Shown: piece after piece, positions 1 through 6,559 of the stretch
Numbering within the stretch: position 1 is the stretch's first letter
Layout of the letters: each line of letters starts with the position of its first letter
NCBI GenBank assembly: GCA_031378125.1
Contig: JANNDW010000436.1
Span: forward strand, 1 to 9,492
DNA length: 9,492 nt
From: LGRD01 sp031378125
GTDB taxonomy: Bacteria; Pseudomonadota; Gammaproteobacteria; Burkholderiales; Burkholderiaceae_C
Direction: 5' to 3'
Translations under genes and position numbers: made by a program
Notes under the pieces: generated by a model
Databases searched by the model: none
Seen by the model: only the letters and a program-made list of their open reading frames with translations
Told to the model about the DNA's origin: nothing

Positions 1-355
1 TGACGAGCGCTGCGACCTGGTTCCAGTCGGTGCCGCCGCCCAGCCGCATGCCCACGATGTTGGGCCACCACCCGGGCCGGAAGAACGGCTCCCAAGTGTA
101 GGCATGCAAGTCCAGTTGCGGCAGCGGCGAGCGGAACGTCATCACACAGGCCGGGCCGCTGCACCCTGCGGCCCGCGCGTAGGCCGGCGGCCAGCCCGAG
201 TCGACCATCAACACGTGTACGAAGGTCTTCTTGCGGACCTGCCACCGGGTACCCACCCATGCCGACTGTTCCTGCGCCTCGGGCAGCGCAAGGCACGCGC
301 GCCGGAGCCGGACGATGATGTCTTGCGGAACTTGCCGGCGCCGGGTCGCCAGCAT
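1..355 (-). CDS. MmcQ/YjbR family protein (3' end beyond the window)
   Basis: This open frame runs from an ATG at 355-353 to the left edge without a stop, so at least 118 codons are present and the C-terminus is missing. The translation has the family signature near its start (RLRRACLALPEAQEQSAW), followed by VGTRWQVRKKTFVHVLMVD and a later PFFRPGWWPNIVGMRL segment. These match the small single-domain YjbR fold proteins, which have a DNA-binding-like fold and no settled function. The ATG is 6 nt past the stop of the MFS gene and in the same frame (TAG GCA ACC ATG), so it is the last visible gene of the operon and probably translated by coupling. No strong Shine-Dalgarno is seen apart from the AGG overlapping the MFS stop. 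A slightly later start at the GTG before PQDIIV is possible. Confidence 0.8.
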   Translation of the reverse strand, partial: MLATRRRQVPQDIIVRLRRACLALPEAQEQSAWVGTRWQVRKKTFVHVLMVDSGWPPAYARAAGCSGPACVMTFRSPLPQLDLHAYTWEPFFRPGWWPNIVGMRLGGGTDWNQVAALV

Positions 356-361
356 GGTTGC

Positions 362-1927
362 CTACGGTGCCGACCTGACGGCGGTTGAAGCATCGGCCGA
401 TTTCTCATCGCCGCGAAGAATGCGTGCCGCCAGCACACTCGCGGCCACGACGATGACGGCGCCGATCAAGCCGGCCAGTTGCAGCGCATCGACAAACGCC
501 GAACGGGCCGATGCCAGCAGCAAATCGCCCGCCGCACCCGGCACGCCTTGAGCCGCCGCGACGGCCGCGCCCAGCGTCGACAGCGCCGCATTCGCCGCAT
601 CGGGCGGCACGCCCGCGGGCATCGTGCTCGACAGGCCGGCGCGATAAACGGCAGTGCCGATGCTGCCGAACACCGCGATGCCGAGCGCACCGCTGAACTC
701 CGACGCCGTCTCCGACAGCGCCGATGCGGCACCGGCCCGTTCGGGCGGCGCCGCGGTGATGATCATTTCGTTGCCGATCGTGAACACCGGCGCAAGGCCC
801 AGGCTCATGACCACCAGGCCCGCGATCACGGCCCACAAGCCGAAGGATCGATCGGCCCCGGTCAGCAGCGCAAAGCCGAGGGCCGCCACCCCCAAGCCCC
901 ACACCAGAACCGACAAACGCGGCACGTGCCGCGCCAGACGAGGCGCCAGCAGCGAGCCCAGCACGAAGGCGAGCGCCGAGGGCACGGTGGCCAGCCCCGC
1001 GTGCAGCGGCGACAGCCCGAGCACCAGTTGCAGGTACTGCGTGATGAAGATGTACACGCCGAAAATCGCCAGGCACGACAGGCCATAGGCCGCGATCGCC
1101 GCGCCGAATGCCGGCCTTTGAAACAGCTTCAGGTCGAGCAGTGGATAGGCGAGCCGGCCTTGCCGGCGCACGAACGCGGCACCCAGGGCCAGCCCCACCC
1201 CCATCGTCGCCAGCGGCGCCCACGCCAGGCCATGCTCGGCGACCTGCTTGAGGCCGTAGATCACCGTCAGCACGGCCCCGAGCGACAGCGCCACACTGAG
1301 CCCATCGACGCGCCCGGCAGCAGGGTCACGGTACTCGGGCAGCAGCAAAGGGCCGAGCAGCAGCAACAGCAACATCACCGGCACGGCCACCAGGAAGACC
1401 GAGCCCCACGCAAAAAACTGCAACAGCACACCGCCCACCAGCGGCCCGATGACCGCACCGAGCGAGTAGCTCGCAATCCACACGCCGATGGCGAACTGGC
1501 GCTCGTGTTCGTCATGGAACATGTTGCGGATCAGGGACAGGGTGGACGGCGCCAGCGTCGCGCCGGCAATGCCGAGCAGCGCACGCATCGCAATCAGCGT
1601 CTCGGCACTGCGCGAGAACGCTGCCATCGCCGACGCGACCGCGAAGGCCGCCGCGCCGATCAGCAGCAGCTTGCGGCGGCCGATGCGGTCACCCAGCGTG
1701 CCCATGGTGATGAGGAAGCCCGCCACCATGAAGCCGTAGATGTCGACGATCCACAGCAGCTGCGAGGCCGATGGCTTGAGCTCGGCGCTGAGCGCCGGCA
1801 GCGCCAGGTTGAGCACCGTCATGTCCATCGCATAGACCACGCAGGGCAGCGCGATGACAGCCAGGCCGATCCAGTCGCGGCGGGTGGCCTTGGGCGGGTT
1901 CGGCTCGCTCATGCGCGGCTCGTTCAT
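362..1927 (-). CDS. DHA2-family MFS drug exporter (SmvA/EmrB/QacA-like, 14 TM)
   Basis: A 521-aa inner-membrane proton-driven antiporter predicted to export cationic or lipophilic toxic compounds. The DHA2 signature MDMTVLNLALP is at residues 35-45, MFS motif A (GTLGDRIGRRK) at 76-86, and a motif C-like region (SYSLGAVIGPLVGG) at 153-166. Hydrophobic segments continue to about residue 505, which fits 14 helices, and the length is normal for the family. The overall pattern is closest to SmvA-type methyl viologen/quaternary ammonium exporters, but the substrate cannot be read from sequence. Its ATG overlaps the TGA of the DUF1801 gene as ATGA, so translation is probably coupled; a second Met at residue 6 is an alternative start. 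No adjacent regulator gene is seen. Confidence 0.93.
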   Translation of the reverse strand: MNEPRMSEPNPPKATRRDWIGLAVIALPCVVYAMDMTVLNLALPALSAELKPSASQLLWIVDIYGFMVAGFLITMGTLGDRIGRRKLLLIGAAAFAVASAMAAFSRSAETLIAMRALLGIAGATLAPSTLSLIRNMFHDEHERQFAIGVWIASYSLGAVIGPLVGGVLLQFFAWGSVFLVAVPVMLLLLLLGPLLLPEYRDPAAGRVDGLSVALSLGAVLTVIYGLKQVAEHGLAWAPLATMGVGLALGAAFVRRQGRLAYPLLDLKLFQRPAFGAAIAAYGLSCLAIFGVYIFITQYLQLVLGLSPLHAGLATVPSALAFVLGSLLAPRLARHVPRLSVLVWGLGVAALGFALLTGADRSFGLWAVIAGLVVMSLGLAPVFTIGNEMIITAAPPERAGAASALSETASEFSGALGIAVFGSIGTAVYRAGLSSTMPAGVPPDAANAALSTLGAAVAAAQGVPGAAGDLLLASARSAFVDALQLAGLIGAVIVVAASVLAARILRGDEKSADASTAVRSAP

Positions 1928-2334
1928 GTTCGGGGGCTCCGCTTCGTTCGGGTCGCGGTCGTGATCTCGCTCTGCTTCACCTTGTGCTTCACGACCCGGG
2001 TGATCAGATCGAAGGGAATGGATCGGTCCAGCGGGAACTTTAGGGTGGCCTTGCCCGAGCCGTAGACCGCCAGATCGTCCTGGAACTCCGCGGTGTCCAC
2101 CGGCACGGGGTACAGCCCCACGTGCTGCTTGAAGCCGGCAAAGTAGATCAGGTAGGTACCGTTGAGCTTGAAGGTCGGAATGTGGTAGCTGATGGCTTCT
2201 TGCGCGCCCGGTGCCGCGCTGCGAATGGTGCGCCTGATCTTCTGGAGGATCGTTTGCACATCGTCGGGGAAGCCTGCGATGTAGGCGTCGATGGTTTCGA
2301 CCGGCGCCGGGGCGCCGCCCGTTTCAGCCTTCAT
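1924..2334 (-). CDS. DUF1801 (YdhG-like) protein
   Basis: A 136-aa soluble protein. I start it at the ATG at 2334-2332 (MKAETGG), because the upstream part of the open frame is only the shadow of the preceding gene. Family features are the N-terminal DAYIAGFPDDVQTILQKIR, the central AISYHIPTFKLNG, then YFAGFKQHVGLYP and GKATLKFPLDRSIPFDLI. DUF1801 proteins have a YdhG-like alpha/beta fold, no proven enzymatic activity, and often sit beside VOC and YjbR genes. The gene overlaps the 3' end of the PhnB-like gene by 11 bp and the MFS start by 4 bp, so all three are likely one transcript. Confidence 0.88.
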   Translation of the reverse strand: MKAETGGAPAPVETIDAYIAGFPDDVQTILQKIRRTIRSAAPGAQEAISYHIPTFKLNGTYLIYFAGFKQHVGLYPVPVDTAEFQDDLAVYGSGKATLKFPLDRSIPFDLITRVVKHKVKQSEITTATRTKRSPRT

Positions 2335-2803
2335 GAGCCCGCCGCAGCGCGGCAATGTCGATCTTGTCCATCTGCAGCATGGCCTGCATGACCCGCTGCG
2401 ATTTCTGCGGGTCCGGGTCCCGCAGCAACTCCACCAGCACACGCGGCACGATCTGCCACGACAGGCCGAACTTGTCTTTCAGCCAGCCGCAGCGGCTGGG
2501 CGAGCCGCCTTCGCACAGCCGGTCCCACATCTGGTCGACTTCGGCCTGCGACTCGCAGTTGACCACCAGCGAGATGGCTTCGGTGAACTTGAACATCGGG
2601 CCGCCGTTGAGCGCGGCGAACTCCAGCCCTTCGAGCTGAAAGTTGCAGACCATCACGGTGCCCGCGGGGCCGGGGCCGGCTTCGCCGTAGCGTGTGACGC
2701 CCAGGACCTTGGAGTTCTTGAAGATCGAGACGTAGTGGTTCATCGCCTCTTCGGCGTTGTTGTCGAACCAGAGGAAGGTGGAGATTTTGGGTCGGGTCGA
2801 CAT
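2324..2803 (-). CDS. VOC superfamily protein, PhnB / 3-demethylubiquinone-methyltransferase-like fold
   Basis: A 159-aa protein whose sequence matches the PhnB-like branch of the vicinal oxygen chelate superfamily (the Pfam family misleadingly named 3-demethylubiquinone-9 3-methyltransferase). Typical segments are TFLWFDNNAEEAMNHYVSIF near the N-terminus, FQLEGLEFAALNGGP in the middle, and CGWLKDKFGLSWQIVP near residue 107-120, followed by the helical tail with VMQAMLQMDKIDIAAL. Members are metal-binding or metal-free dimeric proteins; the substrate is unknown. The start is supported by AGGAG at 2816-2812, 8 nt before the ATG. It is the first intact gene of the operon and lies directly after the stop codon of a decayed second VOC gene. 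Confidence 0.9.
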   Translation of the reverse strand: MSTRPKISTFLWFDNNAEEAMNHYVSIFKNSKVLGVTRYGEAGPGPAGTVMVCNFQLEGLEFAALNGGPMFKFTEAISLVVNCESQAEVDQMWDRLCEGGSPSRCGWLKDKFGLSWQIVPRVLVELLRDPDPQKSQRVMQAMLQMDKIDIAALRRAHEG

Positions 2804-2811
2804 GGTGCGCG

Positions 2812-2816
2812 CTCCT
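2812..2816 (-). promoter_or_regulatory. Ribosome binding site of the PhnB-like gene
   Basis: AGGAG on the minus strand with 8 nt to the ATG at 2803. It lies between the stop of the VOC remnant (2822-2820) and the start of the PhnB-like gene, which decides the start codon. Confidence 0.7.
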
Positions 2817-2819
2817 GGT

Positions 2820-2998
2820 TCAGAGATTGCTCATCATCTGGGACATGCCTTGGAGAACTTGTTCCGGGCTGAGGTCGCGAATGTGGGTGGCCACCGACCA
2901 GCGGTGGCCAAACGGGTCTTCCAATTGGCCGTAACGGTCACCCAGAACATGTCTGCGACTGGCATCGTGACCTTGGCCCCGGCGGCCACCGCCTGCGC
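2820..2998 (-). pseudogene. C-terminal remnant of a glyoxalase/PhnB-like VOC gene, frameshifted
   Basis: About 59 codons of VOC homology remain. The first part (AQAVAAGAKVTMPVADMFW) is in one frame, and the rest (GDRYGQLEDPFGHRWSVATH, then IRDLSPEQVLQGMSQ) in another. The expected join FW-GDRYG would need TGGGGTGAC, but the sequence has TGGGTGAC (about 2939-2943), so a single G is missing. A normal family member is roughly 150 aa, so the N-terminal two thirds are gone, replaced by unrelated coding sequence. The stop TGA at 2822-2820 is 16 nt before the next start, suggesting this was once the first gene of the VOC-DUF1801-MFS operon. Either a true pseudogene or, for the single base only, a sequencing error. 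Confidence 0.8.
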
Positions 2999-3120
2999 GC
3001 CGGTGGCTGGCCCAGCTTGAGCAGGAACACCGTGCTGTCGAGACAGGTCTCGCTCTCGGCCGCGCCGGGCGGGAGTTGGCGGAACTGGTTGTCGGCCAGG
3101 CTGCGGCTGTCCGGCGTCGC
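2995..3120 (-). pseudogene. Unrecognised coding fragment (about 42 codons)
   Basis: Reading from 3120 downwards gives ATPDSRSLADNQFRQLPPGA followed by AESETCLDSTVFLLKLGQPP. Thirty-nine of 42 codons end in G or C, while the same bases in the frame of the upstream prolyl oligopeptidase fragment show many A/T-ending codons. That makes this frame the coding one here. It has no start or stop of its own: the prolyl oligopeptidase remnant lies upstream and the VOC remnant downstream, each in a different frame. I do not recognise the family. It may be a piece of a third gene, or a diverged part of one of the neighbours after frameshifting. Confidence 0.5.
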
Positions 3121-3340
3121 CCTGGGCCTTCAACCAGGCCTGGGTGGCGTTGCTCTTGAGGTTCTCCAGATTGCGGTAGGGGTCGTGCACGGTAACGCCG
3201 TGCAGCGTCTCGGTGACCGGCTGGCTCGGTGCCGTCGGCGGGAGCGCTCGCGCCGGGGCCGGCAACACCGGGGCGGCGGTGGCGCAACAAACCAGGGCGG
3301 AGCGTGTTCGTTGGGTACGGCGCTTCGAATCTTGATGCAT
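3113..3340 (-). pseudogene. N-terminal remnant of a prolyl oligopeptidase (S9A family)
   Basis: An ATG at 3340-3338, preceded by GGGGAGT, starts a reading frame with a basic leader (MHQDSKRRTQRTRS), a hydrophobic alanine-rich stretch that could be a poor signal peptide, and then VTETLHGVTVHDPYRNLENL and NATQAWLKAQGDA. This is the characteristic first 40 residues of mature prolyl oligopeptidases, where DPYRWLED and AWVxAQN are typical. The homology stops at about residue 76; a complete enzyme is around 700 aa with a beta-propeller and a Ser-Asp-His hydrolase domain, none of which is present. Only the start of the gene survives. Confidence 0.7.
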
Positions 3341-3391
3341 GACGGACTCCCCACGGGCGCACACTGCGTTCAAGGGACCGGTAGGGTGAGT

Positions 3392-3409
3392 CGCAGCCGC
3401 AGCCGCAGC
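3392..3409. repeat. Short tandem repeat, CGCAGC x3
   Basis: Three perfect 6-bp units followed by a partial fourth (CGC). It lies in the 82-bp gap between the GST stop and the prolyl oligopeptidase remnant start. No T-tract follows, so it is not a convincing terminator. Confidence 0.6.
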
Positions 3410-3422
3410 CGCGGATTGCGGG

Positions 3423-4043
3423 CTAGCTTGCCATCGAGTAGGGCCCACCGCGTTCCAGCGCACGCCGATAAGCCGGCCGCTGTTGAAAGCGCCGCACCCA
3501 GGCGTCCATTGCGGGATAGCTCGCGCGCAGGCCGCGCGCGGCCTCGCCGACAAAGCTCATCTGCACATCAGCGCCGCTGAGCGCGTCGCCCACCAGCCAC
3601 TCGCGGCCCTGCAACGAGCGGTTCACATAGCCCAGGTGGTTGGCCAGTTCGCTGTCGATGAGCGGCTTCAGCGGCGCGCCCGCGTCACCCAGGCGCGACA
3701 CGTACAGCTTGAGCAGCAGCGGCAACATGGCAGAGCCCTCGGCGTAGTGCAGCCATTGTTGATAGGTTTCGAAGTCGCGCGTCTGCGGCGCGGGCTGCAG
3801 GCGCCCGCCGCCGTGGTGGCGGATGAGGTAGTCGACGATCGCGCCGGACTCGATCAAGGTCATGCCGTCGGCCTCGATCACCGGCGACTTGCCCAGCGGA
3901 TGCACCGCCCGCAATTCCGGTGGCGCCAGCCGCGTGGCGGCGTCGCGCGCGTAGTGGCGTATCTCGTAGGGCAGGCCCAGTTCTTCCAGCAGCCACAGCA
4001 CGCGCTGCGAGCGCGACTCGTTGAGGTGATGCACGATGATCAT
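3423..4043 (-). CDS. Glutathione S-transferase family protein
   Basis: A 206-aa cytosolic protein with an N-terminal thioredoxin-like domain (residues 1-80) and an all-helical C-terminal domain. Seen in the sequence: LNESRSQRVLWLLEELGLPY at 7-26 with serines in the position of the catalytic residue (Ser10/Ser12), GKSPV at 51-55 with the conserved cis-proline at 54, and the glutathione-binding ES pair at 65-66 in LIESGAIVDYL. The C-terminal domain carries WLVGDALSGADVQMSF, the N-capping region. I start at the ATG at 4043 (MIIVHHLNES); the longer open frame adds a non-homologous leader. It follows the reductase gene by 34 bp on the same strand, so co-transcription is likely. The substrate is unknown. 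Confidence 0.92.
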   Translation of the reverse strand: MIIVHHLNESRSQRVLWLLEELGLPYEIRHYARDAATRLAPPELRAVHPLGKSPVIEADGMTLIESGAIVDYLIRHHGGGRLQPAPQTRDFETYQQWLHYAEGSAMLPLLLKLYVSRLGDAGAPLKPLIDSELANHLGYVNRSLQGREWLVGDALSGADVQMSFVGEAARGLRASYPAMDAWVRRFQQRPAYRRALERGGPYSMAS

Positions 4044-4077
4044 GACGGGGGTGATCGCTGAAGTTGAGGCAGCCAAA

Positions 4078-5313
4078 TTATGCTGGCAGCGGCTGCGCTT
4101 CCATGGCAAAGCTCAACCCAGCGCGCGCCTGCAGGCGCCGAACCAGCGCCATTCCCATCGCCGCGCCGGGTGTCCACACGCCGCCGGCGGTCATGGGCCG
4201 GCCCACATCGTTCACAAGGCACAACGCGGTCTCGGCGATCAGCTTGGAGGTGGAGCCGTAACCCGGGTCGCGGTCACCCTTGACCGACGCGCTGAGTGTT
4301 TTCCCATCGGCCGTCTCGCCGATGAACAGCACTTCGTAGCGGCCCGTTTCACGCTCATGCGCGCTGGGGCCGTCGCCCGGCTTGGGCAACGCGAATCCGC
4401 GCAGCACGGCGCGCGTGGGCGCAAAACCCAGCAGCGCGTTCTGGACGCGGGTGGTGCGCGCCAACGCCTTGGCACGCAGTTGGCCCTTGGCGCCGTCACC
4501 GGTCAGCATGCGCTCGTCGTAGACAAAGTCACGCCCCCACGGGTGGCCGCGCAGCGCGTTGGTGCGATGAACATTCTTGGTGTTGATGGGTGCCATGACG
4601 AAAGGCCCGGTCCATGACCGGGCCGCTTCGTCGTAGGCCGCCGAGTTGCCTTCGGGCTGCGCGGGGCCGCGAAAACCGGGCGTCAGCGCGAACGGGTCGG
4701 ACATCAATCGTGCCAACGCGGGGTTGCGCCCGATCTGCTCGAAAGTCGCCATGGCACTGGCCGCCGTGCCGCCCGACAACCCGCCCTTCATCACGCGCAC
4801 TCGCCCCCGCACACGGCGCAGCGGCGCGCCAAAACGCCGCTGCGCTTCGTCTTGCAAGAACACCACGCCCAGGTCGAACGGAATCGAGTCGAAGCCGCAC
4901 GAGAACACGATGCGCGCGCCGCTGGCCCGGGCCGGCGCATCGAACCGCGGAATCATCTGCGCCATCCAGAGCGGCTCGCCGCACAGGTCCACATAGTCGG
5001 TGCCGGCCTGCGCACAAGCCGCCACCAATGGCTGGCCGTAGTGTTGGTACGGGCCGACGGTGGTGATGAGCACCCGCGTCCGGGCCACCAGCGGCGCCAG
5101 CGAAGCCGCATCGGACGCATCGGCCACGATCAGCGGCAAGGCCGGGTTGGCCTTGATGAGGCCACGCACCGCAGCGAGCTTGTCAAGGCTGCGCCCGGCC
5201 ACGGCCCAGGCCACTTCGGCGCCCACGCCGTAAGTGGCATTCAGGTACTCGGCCACCAATCGGCCGGTGAAGCCGGTGGCGCCGAAGACAATCACATCGA
5301 AGGGTCTTTTCAT
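4078..5313 (-). CDS. Saccharopine dehydrogenase-like NAD(P)-dependent reductase (trans-acting enoyl reductase type)
   Basis: A 411-aa protein starting at the ATG at 5313-5311. The N-terminal Rossmann fold has FDVIVFGATGFTGRLVAEYL with the dinucleotide-binding GATGFTG at 11-17, then VAGRSLDKL, and the strand ITTVGPYQHYG. Family signatures follow: YVDLCGEPLWM and FSCGFDSIPFDLG, with KGGLSGGTAASAM in the middle domain. The same architecture occurs in actinobacterial trans-acting enoyl reductases and in many proteobacterial proteins of unknown substrate; true lysine-pathway saccharopine dehydrogenase is unlikely. The GST gene follows after 34 bp. The start codon lies exactly at the edge of the cassette island, so its native upstream region may have been replaced; no clear Shine-Dalgarno or promoter is seen. 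Confidence 0.88.
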   Translation of the reverse strand: MKRPFDVIVFGATGFTGRLVAEYLNATYGVGAEVAWAVAGRSLDKLAAVRGLIKANPALPLIVADASDAASLAPLVARTRVLITTVGPYQHYGQPLVAACAQAGTDYVDLCGEPLWMAQMIPRFDAPARASGARIVFSCGFDSIPFDLGVVFLQDEAQRRFGAPLRRVRGRVRVMKGGLSGGTAASAMATFEQIGRNPALARLMSDPFALTPGFRGPAQPEGNSAAYDEAARSWTGPFVMAPINTKNVHRTNALRGHPWGRDFVYDERMLTGDGAKGQLRAKALARTTRVQNALLGFAPTRAVLRGFALPKPGDGPSAHERETGRYEVLFIGETADGKTLSASVKGDRDPGYGSTSKLIAETALCLVNDVGRPMTAGGVWTPGAAMGMALVRRLQARAGLSFAMEAQPLPA

Positions 5314-5667
5314 GGCCGATCGTCGCACAGCGACGGGCCACTCAGATCTTGCGGTTCCGCTGTACAAGGCCGCACTCGAAACTGGCTTGGTCGAGTTGCG
5401 CCGCCGCCGAGCGGTCATTCAAATGGCCAGTTCACTTCGCAACCTGGGCGGCGCCCAACAGGCTGCCGAGCTTCTAAACGCCGAACTGGCGGCAGGCAAC
5501 GACGAACTTGACGGTGCGGTACGCGCCTTTCTTACACTGGCACTTGTCGATCTGGGTCGCGAGCGTGAGGCCGTTGCCGTAAGCCTCACAGCCCTTCGAG
5601 CGATCTTCCTCGCTACAACCGGTCTGTAGCCCGATATGCGTCGGAGCTTTTGCTTGCTGCGCCGTGA
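5312..5667 (+). pseudogene. 5'-truncated, frameshifted tetratricopeptide (TPR_5-like) protein gene
   Basis: From about 5345 the translation DLAVPLYKAALETGLVELRR, followed by AVIQMASSLRNLGGAQQAAE and DELDGAVRAFLTLALVDLGR, matches the second half of short TPR_5 proteins. The N-terminal 40 or so residues are missing, since homology begins next to the divergent reductase start. The first frame stops early at 5629, but the expected ending DLPRYNRSVARYASELL is encoded in another frame from about 5602 to the TGA at 5665-5667. One base is missing around 5600-5602 (CGAGCGAT where CGAGCNGAT is expected). The segment has lower GC and less GC-biased codons than the genes to its left. Whether it belonged to the same cassette as the next gene is unclear, as no attC lies between them. 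Confidence 0.72.
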
Positions 5668-5694
5668 GTGCAACACGAAGTGCGCTCTAGCCCG

Positions 5695-6438
5695 ATGGCT
5701 TCTACTCGAGACGAATTCAGTAGAGAGGTAGTTCGTGTCCTTCAGGAACGGACGGGCAGTCGGTGCTCAAACCCAAAGTGCCAATGCCTTACATCCGGTC
5801 CGAACCATGCCTCAGACAAGGCAACGCCCATCGGTGCTGCAGCGCAACATCCCCGCAGCAGCACCCGGCGGACCTCGCCACGATGCCAAGCTTGTCTCCG
5901 ACGAACGCAGTTCAATCACAAACGGAGTCTGGCTTTGTCAGAACTGCGCGCGGTTGACCGATGTTGATCCAATCACATAATCAACCGAGCTGTTGCTCGA
6001 CTGGCGTCAAACAGCGGAAGACTACGCACGGGGCGAAATTGAGGGCGGTCGCGGCCCTCGACCAACACCTGCGGTAGATCCAGCAACGCAGGATGGGTGG
6101 GGTTGCCCGAACTGCGGCACGGTCGTTCCCAACGGCCACACCGTATGTCTCGGGTGTCATGCTGAAGTTGTCTATGGCTCCACTCGCGAGGAACGACAGA
6201 ACGACATGAACACAGCTCTCTCCTTTGGCGGCGCCGGGTCCGCGCTTGCAGTGTTCGCTCTCCCGAGTTGGTTGGCGTCGGAGTTCGCAGTGAGTCTTTC
6301 GCCTGGTTGGGGCCTTGGCATCTATTCGGCTGTCCCAGTCGTCCTGTGCTCACTCGCAGCAGGTTTCGCACATTCAATTCACGAAGACACGCGGCGCCGG
6401 CAGAAACCACCGCAATTTTTTCGCTCATCAATCGCACA
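5695..6438 (+). pseudogene. HNH nuclease-like protein with zinc ribbon and two TM helices, disrupted
   Basis: Start ATG at 5695 (MASTRDEFSREVVRVLQERT). The HNH-like domain comprises RCSNPKCQC, ATPIGAAAHI with the likely catalytic His, then AAPGGPRHDAKL, DERSSITNGVWLCQNCARL and ELLLDWRQTAEDYARGEI. After it come a zinc ribbon CPNC-X10-CLGC (6105-6160) and two hydrophobic segments, about ALSFGGAGSALAVFALPSWL and GIYSAVPVVLCSLAAGFAHS. Two lesions break it. An extra A in GCGCAACATCC (5846/5847; GCGCACATCC is expected) shifts the frame, and a TAA at 5978-5980 stands where the family has a Tyr codon (DPIT-stop-STELLL). Past 6438 the last frame runs into the attC. Function unknown; an intact relative could be a membrane-tethered nuclease with a defence role, but that is inference. 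Confidence 0.75.
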
Positions 6439-6439
6439 A

Positions 6440-6506
6440 GCTAACTTGTTCTTCAAGCGGACATGCTCGGAGTACCGGGGCCTGCCGCTCAAGTCAAACG
6501 TTGGGC
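6440..6506 (+). other. attC recombination site 1 (end of HNH cassette / start of hicBA cassette)
   Basis: The right core site is a perfect GTTRRRY match, GTTGGGC at 6500-6506, preceded by TCAAAC. The left core is GCTAAC at 6440-6445. Between them are imperfect inverted arms, TTCAAGCGG (6452-6460) and CCGCTCAAG (6485-6493). They pair as TTcAAGCGG against CTTGAGCGG and leave an unpaired base, as in typical attC sites. At 67 bp it is in the normal size range of short attC sites. Cutting is expected between G6500 and T6501. Confidence 0.85.
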
Positions 6507-6548
6507 GTGAGAAACTTGTTCGAACGACAATCACATTTCTTGAACTCT

Positions 6549-6552
6549 GGAG
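6549..6552 (+). promoter_or_regulatory. Ribosome binding site that decides the hicB GTG start
   Basis: GGAG with 7 nt spacing to the GTG at 6560-6562. It supports a separate hicB start inside a longer open frame that continues unbroken from the upstream cassette. Confidence 0.65.
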
Positions 6553-6559
6553 CACAGCA

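Noticed and set aside
479..2065. A long plus-strand open frame of 528 codons opposite the MFS gene
   Set aside because: Its product is a low-complexity Arg/Gln/His-rich sequence typical of an antisense frame in high-GC DNA, while the minus strand encodes a clear transporter.
5668..5694. GTG at 5668 as the start of the HNH gene, directly after the TPR stop
   Set aside because: The added residues show no homology and the ATG at 5695 is followed at once by the recognisable N-terminus; the adjacency may still hint at former coupling.
5640..5700. A further attC between the TPR and HNH genes
   Set aside because: Only about 28 bp separate the TPR stop from the HNH start, and no GTTRRRY or RYYYAAC core with inverted arms is present.
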